DNA of 11,928 nt from DUOJ01 sp041676265 (lineage in GTDB: Bacteria; Spirochaetota; Spirochaetia; Sphaerochaetales; Sphaerochaetaceae). A program made the position numbers and the translations under genes. Below are positions 6,051-11,928 of this stretch, in pieces. The notes under the pieces are model-generated. The model was not told where the DNA came from. It worked only from the letters and a program-made list of their open reading frames with translations, and searched no databases. How positions within the stretch are numbered: position 1 is the first letter of the stretch; the number at the start of each line of letters is the position of its first letter. Location of the stretch: the NCBI GenBank assembly GCA_041676265.1, contig JBAYSE010000044.1, positions 1-11,928 on the forward strand. Reading direction: 5' to 3'.

Positions 6051-6977
6051 ATGAAAAAAATCATCGTAATCTTGTTAACTCTAGTCGTCAGTTTTGGCCT
6101 TTTTGCCGCCGGTAAAGCTGAATCGCAAGGACCGGAGATTGCCTTTAGTCTAAAGACAATTACCAATGATGCTTTCCAAAAGGCAATTGCCGATTCAGTC
6201 GAAGCTGCAGCCAAAAAAGCTGGTGCAAAGTTTACCCTCGTAACTGCTGGACAACAAACAGCTGTTTCTACGCAAGTCAGCCAAGTTGAAGACCTCATTG
6301 CCAAAGGGGTAGCCGGTATTGTCCTCTCTCCTATGGACAGCAAGGCTGTTATCCCCGTGCTGAAGAAGGCCAAAGAAGCCAACATTCCGGTTGTCCTGGT
6401 TGACCAAACCATTGAAGACGGTAACGAAGACCTTTATATCAGCTACATTGGGACCGATAACTTCAACGCCGGTGTGGTAGCAGGGGAGACTTTAGCTGAA
6501 GTCTTAGGAGGCCAAGGGAACGTCCTAATCGTTAGAGGCGCCAATGGGAGCTCCGCAGGGGACCAACGTGTTGATGGTTTCAAAGCCGGTATTGCCGGTA
6601 GCGCTATTCGGGTAGTCGGTGAACAACCGGGTGACTGGGCTAACGACAAAGCAATGCAGGTAACAGAGAATATGCTTCAGGCCAACAGCGATATCCAAGG
6701 GCTCTTCACCGCCAGTGATGTGATGTTGAACGGCATTCTGACCGCCCTCGATAACGCCGGTAAAAATTCGGTAAAAATCCTCTCAGTTGACGGCTCAGAC
6801 GACGTTAAAGAGATGATTAAAGATGGGGAAGTTTACGGCTCAATGGCACAGTTCCCCGACGTAATGGGAACCAAAGCTATTGAATTGCTCATGGATTCTA
6901 TTAACGGGAAAGATATGAGTGGTGTTCCCAAGTATATTGATAGCGGAACAACTTGTATTACCGCTGCATCATTATAA
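6051..6977 (+). CDS. RbsB-like periplasmic sugar-binding protein (system 2)
   Basis: A 308-residue solute receptor of the Peripla_BP_4 family (RbsB type). The start is ATG 6051, 7 bases after AGGAGG (6038-6043); ATG 6048 is the alternative. The signal peptide is MKKIIVILLTLVVSFGLFAAG, with cleavage near FAA; no lipobox cysteine is present, so it should be soluble in the periplasm. By alignment with ribose-binding protein, D118 (LVDQT), R173 (DQRVDGF), D247 (SVDGSD) and Q267 (MAQFP) keep ligand-contact positions, while the Asn of the usual ND pair is S222 (ASDVM). The pocket is therefore sugar-like but probably not for ribose itself. It is followed by two permeases and an ATPase, making a complete importer, and preceded by an operator-bearing leader. 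The FAAGKAES style resembles spirochaete receptors. Confidence 0.94.
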   Translation: MKKIIVILLTLVVSFGLFAAGKAESQGPEIAFSLKTITNDAFQKAIADSVEAAAKKAGAKFTLVTAGQQTAVSTQVSQVEDLIAKGVAGIVLSPMDSKAVIPVLKKAKEANIPVVLVDQTIEDGNEDLYISYIGTDNFNAGVVAGETLAEVLGGQGNVLIVRGANGSSAGDQRVDGFKAGIAGSAIRVVGEQPGDWANDKAMQVTENMLQANSDIQGLFTASDVMLNGILTALDNAGKNSVKILSVDGSDDVKEMIKDGEVYGSMAQFPDVMGTKAIELLMDSINGKDMSGVPKYIDSGTTCITAASL

Positions 6978-6993
6978 GAAATTTTCAGCATAG

Positions 6994-7013
6994 GTGGGGG
7001 CTTTGGCCCCCAC
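6994..7013 (+). other. Intercistronic stem-loop between binding protein and permease genes
   Basis: GTGGGGGC (6994-7001), loop TTTG, GCCCCCAC (7006-7013): a perfect, very GC-rich 8-bp stem, extendable by a G-T pair. No T-run follows (TAAAATT), so it is not a clean terminator. Such stems after a receptor gene commonly protect the upstream message from 3' decay or cut read-through, giving more binding protein than membrane subunits. Confidence 0.72.
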
Positions 7014-7034
7014 TAAAATTGGAGTGAGAAGCCT

Positions 7035-7991
7035 ATGAAAGGCCTTAAAATTAGCAAAAAAAGTCTACTTATTATTGCGTCAGTGGTAGCTCTCTTTTTT
7101 ATTCTGGGCTCCTTAGTGCCCGGATTTCTCTCAATGCGGAACCTAATGAACATAATCCGGCAGAGTTCAATCATTGCAATCACAGCTTGCGCCATGACGC
7201 TGGTGATTATCATAAAAGGGATTGACCTCTCTGTGACCGGGGTACTGAGTTTCTGTGCCATGGTCAACGGGCTGCTGCTTTTAAAAGGGTGGCCTATTTT
7301 ACTGGCGATGCTTGTAGGGCTAGCGGTGGGTACGGCTATGGGCCTCTTTAACGGCCTGATGGTTGAGAAACTTGGTATTCCGGCCTTTATTACAACACTG
7401 GTAGTGGGCAACGTTGGTGGGGGGTTAGCCCTCCTTTTAAATGCCGGTAAATCGATTGGTGCCTTCCCGGCAGCCTACGTCTTTATGGGTAACGGTACTA
7501 TACTGGGGATGCCGGTGAGTAATTACATCATGTTCTTCTTCGTCATCGTCACCTCCCTCTTGATGAGTAAAACCCGACTGGGGACCTACATCTATGCGAT
7601 GGGGGGTAACGAGACGGTGGTTAAACAGCAGGGCATCAGTACAGCCGCTATCAACTACTTTGTCTACGGTTTTTCGGGCTTTTGTATTGCCATGGCCGGT
7701 ATCCTCCTCTCGGGCCAACTCGACACAGTTCACCCTACCCAAGGGGAACCTTACCAATTGGATGCTATTGCAGCTTGCGTGATTGGTGGGGTGAGTATGC
7801 TGGGAGGCGAGGGGAAGGTCTACCTCGCTTTAGTGGGAGCTTTAATCATTGGAGTTCAACGGAATGTCCTTAACCTCTTGGGGATTCACCCCTTCTACCA
7901 AAACATCTTCGTTGGAATCATCATAATTGTAATTGTGGCCATCAATATTCACCAAAAACGGCGCACAATTGAAATAAGTAAAATATTTTAG
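7035..7991 (+). CDS. RbsC-like sugar ABC transporter permease (system 2, first permease)
   Basis: A 318-residue BPD_transp_2 family permease. ATG 7035 follows GGAG at 7021-7024. The early motif reads IIKGIDLSVTG, so the usual GG before IDLS is KG and the following VG is changed, unlike its partner and the pair of system 1. The loop motif YIYAMGGNETVVKQQGI and the C-terminal VIGGVSMLGGEG (around residue 248) are intact. The C-terminus is basic (HQKRRTIEISKIF). About eight to ten hydrophobic segments are visible. It probably pairs with the next permease as a heterodimer, with the single double ATPase at the end of the operon. Confidence 0.93.
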   Translation: MKGLKISKKSLLIIASVVALFFILGSLVPGFLSMRNLMNIIRQSSIIAITACAMTLVIIIKGIDLSVTGVLSFCAMVNGLLLLKGWPILLAMLVGLAVGTAMGLFNGLMVEKLGIPAFITTLVVGNVGGGLALLLNAGKSIGAFPAAYVFMGNGTILGMPVSNYIMFFFVIVTSLLMSKTRLGTYIYAMGGNETVVKQQGISTAAINYFVYGFSGFCIAMAGILLSGQLDTVHPTQGEPYQLDAIAACVIGGVSMLGGEGKVYLALVGALIIGVQRNVLNLLGIHPFYQNIFVGIIIIVIVAINIHQKRRTIEISKIF

Positions 7992-8002
7992 GATTAAGCA
8001 GT

Positions 8003-8968
8003 ATGGGTAACACGCAAGTACTATTTTCACAGAGGATCAGAAAATTTGTCAAAAACAACGGCAGTGTGGTAATTTTTCTAATCCTGGCACTCCTGGCCTC
8101 TCTTTTCGTCAAAAACTTCTTTGCCCTCAACAACTTTTTGACAATTATCAAACAGGCAGCCATCCCCGTCATAGCCTGTTTGGGCATCACTTTAGTCTTA
8201 ATGACCGGGGGGATTGACCTCTCTTTAGGTTACACCTTGGGCCTTTGCTCCATAACGGTAGGACTTTTTGTGAAAACTGTGGGTCTGCCCATCTGGCTCT
8301 CGATTGTTTTGACCCTCTTGGTGGGGCTTCTAGTGGGACTGATTAACGGAACACTGGTACAGGTAGTCAAGGTCCCCGCCTTTATTGTCACTCTGGGTAG
8401 TGGTTATATAATCTTTGGAATAGCCCAGATTGTGAGTAGTGGTAGCGATGTTAACCGCCTGCCGGCCTCTTTTAGGGCCATCGGAGTGACCAACATCTTA
8501 GGATTAAACACCACAGTTTTAATCTCCTTGGTAATCTGTTTAATCATGTACTACCTCCTTCACCATAGCACCTTTGGGCGTGCCCTCGCAGCCTTTGGCT
8601 TCAATGCTAAAGCAGCCCGCATGAGTGGCATCCGTAGTGAGGCTCTCAACATCCTAGTCTACATGATTTGCTCTTTTTTAGTGGCCATTGCAGCTATTCT
8701 GCTGACGATTAGGGTTAACTGTGCTCAACCCACCATGGGAGGAGGGGTTTATACCTTTGAAGTTATTACCGGCGCCATTATTGGGGGTGCTAGCCTCTTT
8801 GGAGGTATTGGGACAGTCATTGGTAGCGTTTTCGGCGTTCTAATCATAAAAGTTTTGGAGAACTGCATAAACCTGTTAAACGTCTCCTATTATACCTATC
8901 AGGCATTCCAAGGGATTGTGATTCTTCTGGCAATCATCTTTGAAAACGTAAAAAATAGAAAGCTGTAG
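8003..8968 (+). CDS. RbsC-like sugar ABC transporter permease (system 2, second permease)
   Basis: A 321-residue BPD_transp_2 family permease, starting 11 bases after the previous stop with only a weak AGGA (7990-7993), which suggests coupling. The motif MTGGIDLSLGYTLG is canonical, in contrast to the partner's KG. Other marks are LAAFGFNAKAARMSGI in the loop and IIGGASLFGGIG near residue 258. The protein ends in a short Lys/Arg-rich tail (NVKNRKL), fitting a cytoplasmic C-terminus. The ligand is set mainly by the binding protein, so this gene does not name the substrate. Confidence 0.93.
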   Translation: MGNTQVLFSQRIRKFVKNNGSVVIFLILALLASLFVKNFFALNNFLTIIKQAAIPVIACLGITLVLMTGGIDLSLGYTLGLCSITVGLFVKTVGLPIWLSIVLTLLVGLLVGLINGTLVQVVKVPAFIVTLGSGYIIFGIAQIVSSGSDVNRLPASFRAIGVTNILGLNTTVLISLVICLIMYYLLHHSTFGRALAAFGFNAKAARMSGIRSEALNILVYMICSFLVAIAAILLTIRVNCAQPTMGGGVYTFEVITGAIIGGASLFGGIGTVIGSVFGVLIIKVLENCINLLNVSYYTYQAFQGIVILLAIIFENVKNRKL

Positions 8969-8979
8969 GGGGCGCTGAA

Positions 8980-10491
8980 ATGCAAAAAACAATCCTTCAA
9001 ATGGATAATATCACGAAGTATATCTTTGATGAGCATGGACAAGCCCTGCGCGGAACGACTGTCAAAATCTTAGAAGATGTCCATTTCGATGTTAAAGAGG
9101 CTGAAGTTCACGTTTTAGTGGGTGAAAACGGGGCCGGTAAATCGACACTGATGAAAATTATTGGGGGGATTATTCCGGCCGATGGGGGGCAGATGTTCCT
9201 CGATGGTCAGGAGGTCACTTTTAGCGGTCCCCGTGAATCGTTGGCCAATGGGATAGGATTTATCCATCAAGAGCTAAACTTATGCCTCAACCTCGATGTA
9301 GCCCAAAATATTTTCCTTGGTCGTGAGAGTCAAAAAGGGATCTTCCTCAACAAAACAGAGATGTACGAGAAGGCTAAAGAGATGCTCCTACGCCTCGGGT
9401 TTGACATAAATCCCCACACATTGGTGCGAGAGCTCTCCACAGCGCAACAACAGATTGTTGAGATTGTCAAAGTCCTCTCCTATGAGTGCCGAGTTATCAT
9501 AATGGATGAGCCTACGGCTAGTTTGACTAAAAGTGAAATTGATAAGCTCTTCGCAATAATTCACGATTTACGTAAAAATGGGATTAGTATCATCTACATC
9601 TCCCACCGGTTTGATGAACTCACCGAAATCGGGGACCGCATTACAGTTCTCCGCGACGGGCGCTACATAGGGAGTGTTGACATTGCCGAATTTGATTACG
9701 ACAAAATTATTAGCATGATGGTTGGGCGGAAACTGACAGCAATGTTTAAAAGCACCCACCTAGTCCAAGACAAAGTTATTTTGGAAGTCAAGGGACTCGC
9801 CATAGCCCGTAACACACCTCCCATTGATCTAACAGTGCGCTCCGGAGAAGTGGTCGGTTTAAGTGGTTTAGTAGGGGCGGGGCGCACAGAGCTGGCTAAG
9901 TCCATCTTTGGTAGCCGTCCCTATTACGGCGGACAAATTCTCTACAAAGGGGAAGAAATCGGCCATCTGCACCCCCACCGCCTCATAGAAAAAGGGGTAA
10001 TTTACCTCTCTGAAGACCGTAAACTGGAAGGACTGGTCCTTGAAATGTCCCTCAAAGATAATGTTACCTTGGCCTCTTTGAAGCGGATGTACCCCAAAAC
10101 CAAGATCAACTTCGCCCGTGAAGCCGAGGTGGCCAGTGAGAGCGTCGCTAAGCTGAACATCGTGGCGAATTCAATAGAACAGCTCTGTAACACCCTCAGT
10201 GGAGGGAACCAACAGAAGGTTGTCTTAGCCAAATGGCTACTCACCACACCGCAACTTTTAATCTTGGATGAGCCGACCCGTGGCATCGATGTTAATGCCA
10301 AAAGCGAAATTTACCGTATAATCGATGAATTGGCCAAACAAGGGGTAGCCATCCTCATGATAAGTTCAGAGCTACCTGAAATAATTGGGATGAGCGACCG
10401 CATTTATGTGATGAAGCGGGGCGCTATTGCTGCCGAGTTAACCGCTAAAGAAGACTTTGTACAAGAGAAGATTCTCTCTTATACTCTATAA
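8980..10491 (+). CDS. RbsA-like sugar ABC transporter double ATPase (system 2, complete)
   Basis: A full-length 503-residue ATPase energising the second importer. ATG 8980 is preceded by AGGGGG (8967-8972). Domain 1: Walker A GENGAGKST (48-56), Q-loop HQELN (96-100), degenerate signature LSTAQQQ (152-158), Walker B IIMDEPTAS (173-181), H-loop ISHRF (207-211). Domain 2: RbsA-type P-loop GLVGAGRT (296-303, Arg for Lys), SEDRK (344-348), LSGGNQQKV (406-414), ILDEPTRGID (428-437). In domain 2 the switch position reads ISSELPE, as in RbsA. One oddity is the stretch IFDEHGQALRGTTV (15-28) between the first strand and Walker A, about 10 residues longer than in typical RbsA. The gene ends 4 bases before the glycyl-radical activase, which has no ribosome site of its own, tying transport to the radical enzyme. 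Confidence 0.96.
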   Translation: MQKTILQMDNITKYIFDEHGQALRGTTVKILEDVHFDVKEAEVHVLVGENGAGKSTLMKIIGGIIPADGGQMFLDGQEVTFSGPRESLANGIGFIHQELNLCLNLDVAQNIFLGRESQKGIFLNKTEMYEKAKEMLLRLGFDINPHTLVRELSTAQQQIVEIVKVLSYECRVIIMDEPTASLTKSEIDKLFAIIHDLRKNGISIIYISHRFDELTEIGDRITVLRDGRYIGSVDIAEFDYDKIISMMVGRKLTAMFKSTHLVQDKVILEVKGLAIARNTPPIDLTVRSGEVVGLSGLVGAGRTELAKSIFGSRPYYGGQILYKGEEIGHLHPHRLIEKGVIYLSEDRKLEGLVLEMSLKDNVTLASLKRMYPKTKINFAREAEVASESVAKLNIVANSIEQLCNTLSGGNQQKVVLAKWLLTTPQLLILDEPTRGIDVNAKSEIYRIIDELAKQGVAILMISSELPEIIGMSDRIYVMKRGAIAAELTAKEDFVQEKILSYTL

Positions 10492-10495
10492 GCGT

Positions 10496-11350
10496 ATGGA
10501 AGGACTCATTTTCGATATCAAAGAGATGGCCGTCTTTGATGGCCCGGGTATTCGCACCACTGTTTTCTTAAAAGGGTGTCCCCTGAGGTGCCAGTGGTGC
10601 CACAACCCCGAGGGCATCTCCGGTGATATCGAATTGATGGTGAAAAGTAGCGCCTGCCTTAATTGCGGCGCTTGTGTGCGCGTCTGTCCAACAGACACCG
10701 ATGTGGCCCGTTGCAGTGCCTGTGGGCAGTGCACTGTTGTCTGTCCTTTAAATCTACGTCGCCTGGTGGGGCAATACTACTTCCCCAATGAGTTGGCTAA
10801 CCTTCTACTGCGACAAAAAGAGATTCTGGCAAAGAATGGGGGCGGGGTAACCTTCTCAGGCGGAGAGCCGTTGATGCAAAGCACTTTCTTGCTAGAGACA
10901 GTGGCTCTGTTAGAAAACCTCCACGTAGCCATTGAAACCAGTGGTTTTGCCTCCCAAAAAGTGTTTAAAATGGTTGTCGATAGGGTAAACTACGTTATGA
11001 TGGACATTAAGATGGTCGACGATGTAAAACACACTTATTTCTGTAAGGGCAGTAACAAGATTATTTTAGAGAACCTAAAATACCTCAAAAAAGGGGAGAC
11101 CCCCTTTGTTATCAGGGTACCTCTCATCCCGAGCGTTAACAATAGTGATGAGAACTTTGAAGCTACTGCAAAATTACTAGAAGGCAGTCAAAACCTCTTA
11201 AAGGTTGAGCTTTTACCTTACCAGAAGACAGCAGGCGCCAAGTATGCAATGCTAAGGCGTCCATATAAAATAGATTTTGAAGAAAATAAAGAGCCTTATT
11301 TCAATTTAGAACCTTTTTTAAGGCGAGGGATTGAGGTCTCAATTTTGTAA
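10496..11350 (+). CDS. Glycyl-radical-enzyme activating enzyme (radical SAM)
   Basis: A 284-residue radical-SAM protein that makes the glycyl radical on its partner using S-adenosylmethionine. The start is ATG 10496, 4 bases after the ATPase stop, with no good ribosome site, so translation is probably coupled; an upstream in-frame TTG at 10457 lies inside the ATPase and is rejected. Motifs in order: DGPGIRTTVF (15-24); the cluster-binding CxxxCxxC at C28/C32/C35; a ferredoxin-like insert with two CxxCxxCxxxCP groups (C54-C64 and C73-C83); SGGEP (121-125) for SAM binding; and the MMDIKM and ENLKYL regions of the family. The insert marks the PFL2/glycerol-dehydratase/HPD-type activases rather than PflA, which lacks it. 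The two groups are separated by only 8 residues. The following gene encodes the presumed target. Confidence 0.96.
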   Translation: MEGLIFDIKEMAVFDGPGIRTTVFLKGCPLRCQWCHNPEGISGDIELMVKSSACLNCGACVRVCPTDTDVARCSACGQCTVVCPLNLRRLVGQYYFPNELANLLLRQKEILAKNGGGVTFSGGEPLMQSTFLLETVALLENLHVAIETSGFASQKVFKMVVDRVNYVMMDIKMVDDVKHTYFCKGSNKIILENLKYLKKGETPFVIRVPLIPSVNNSDENFEATAKLLEGSQNLLKVELLPYQKTAGAKYAMLRRPYKIDFEENKEPYFNLEPFLRRGIEVSIL

Positions 11351-11361
11351 AAGAGGAAACC

Positions 11362-11928
11362 ATGAAACAGCATATAGTTAAATTGAGAGAGTTTTATGTT
11401 GAAAAGAAAGAGCATCACGCCTATCGCCAAAAGGGTGTCGACCCCTTTTATTTAGCAAAAGAGTTCGCAAAAAGGGGTTTAGATGACGTGCAACGGGCCC
11501 ATGAACGCCTTAAATGGGTCTTAGAGCAGGAAAAACCGTTAGTTTTCAAGGACGAAAAAATTGCCCTTTTGAGAACTGTGCCTACTATCCCCGAAATCTA
11601 TACAGAAAATGAGTGGGATGCTCTGAAACGCTCCTACCGTATTCATGAACAGGGCAAAGTCTCAAATATTTGTCCGGGTTACGCAACTCTGATTAACAAA
11701 GGGTTTGACGTGGTGAAGGATGAGATAAAAACCTCAATTGCTCAAAATAGGGCCACCAAAGAGCGGGCCTATTTAGATACCCTCTTGAATACCCTTACCC
11801 TTCTAGAGGAGTTTGGCCACCGATATAGAGTAGCTGCCGTCGAAGCGGGTAATGCCGTTGTAGCTGAGAGCTTTGCCCAAATACCTCAAAAACCACCTCA
11901 AACACTCCTGCAGGCGCTCCAATTTTTC
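11362..11928 (+). CDS. Glycyl radical enzyme (PFL-like), N-terminal part, cut by window edge
   Basis: Only the first 189 residues are present, of about 800 expected. ATG 11362 follows AGAGGA (11352-11357) and starts 11 bases after the activase stop. The N-terminal domain has the look of the PFL-like superfamily (PF02901): RLKWVLEQEKPLVF, an R71-TVPTIPEIYTENEW block, HEQGKVSNICPGYATLINKGF, and the PPQTLLQALQFF stretch at the edge, equivalent to the P-x-T-x-x-EALQ helix. The catalytic cysteine and the C-terminal glycine loop lie outside the window, so C-O, C-C, C-S or C-N chemistry cannot be told. It does not read like E. coli PflB at its N-terminus, and the clustered-iron activase also points to a dehydratase/lyase-type enzyme. 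Linkage to a sugar importer suggests a sugar-derived substrate (inference). Confidence 0.87.
   Translation, partial: MKQHIVKLREFYVEKKEHHAYRQKGVDPFYLAKEFAKRGLDDVQRAHERLKWVLEQEKPLVFKDEKIALLRTVPTIPEIYTENEWDALKRSYRIHEQGKVSNICPGYATLINKGFDVVKDEIKTSIAQNRATKERAYLDTLLNTLTLLEEFGHRYRVAAVEAGNAVVAESFAQIPQKPPQTLLQALQFF

Noticed and set aside
5999..6412. 137-codon - strand frame over the binding-protein start
   Set aside because: Antisense to a clear signal peptide and receptor domain, with no ribosome site or homology seen.
7013..7411. 132-codon - strand frame under the third permease
   Set aside because: Shadow of the permease; composition (Ile/Pro/Thr/Ser rich) is that of complementary permease codons.
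1198..8968. The two ABC systems as a recent tandem duplication
   Set aside because: Gene order differs (ATPase first versus last), the permeases differ clearly, and nucleotide similarity is limited to ATPase motifs.
1..11928. CRISPR arrays, tRNA/rRNA genes, insertion sequences or attachment sites
   Set aside because: No regularly spaced repeats, no tRNA-like cloverleaf, no transposase or integrase motif was found on reading through.

Overview
The window is a densely packed bacterial accessory region in which every supported gene lies on the + strand. The organism is probably an anaerobe, because the right end encodes a glycyl radical enzyme and its radical-SAM activase, chemistry that oxygen destroys. 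A spirochaete of the Treponema/Sphaerochaeta type is my best guess. It rests on the solute-binding protein's signal peptide ending (FAAGKAES), a style common in that phylum, and on the many RbsABC-type sugar transporters. This is an inference from style, not an identification. Shine-Dalgarno sites are mostly of the strong GGAG/AGGAGG type.

Layout. (1) 1-3148: the 3' part of one sugar-type ABC system, with an RbsA-like double ATPase cut by the window edge followed by two different RbsC-like permeases; its binding protein is presumably to the left. (2) 3149-3248: a short gap with a perfect TATAAT and a 21-bp dyad. (3) 3249-4403: a GATase1-like/ThuA-like protein without any cysteine, an intrinsic terminator, then a small AhpD/carboxymuconolactone-decarboxylase-fold protein that keeps CxxC but lacks the usual Glu and His. 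(4) 4404-4525: a good sigma-70-type promoter with a LacI-type palindrome over the expected start site. (5) 4526-5926: a short L-fucose/L-arabinose-isomerase-like protein with the Glu/Asp metal pair at FucI spacing. (6) 5927-6050: a leader with five inverted repeats, one of them a second, perfect copy of the same palindrome. (7) 6051-10491: a complete second sugar-type ABC system (binding protein, two permeases, double ATPase). (8) 10496-11928: a glycyl-radical-enzyme activase and the first 189 residues of its presumed partner enzyme, which runs off the right edge.

Working model (inference): one repressor, not encoded here, controls the isomerase unit and the second transporter/glycyl-radical unit through the twin operators. 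The transporter imports a sugar-like or modified-sugar ligand, the isomerase interconverts an aldose and a ketose, and the radical enzyme performs an eliminating or cleaving step (C-O, C-C, C-S or C-N) on it or on a downstream fragment. The substrate is not readable from the window. No aldolase, kinase, dehydrogenase or regulator is visible here, so the pathway cannot be closed.
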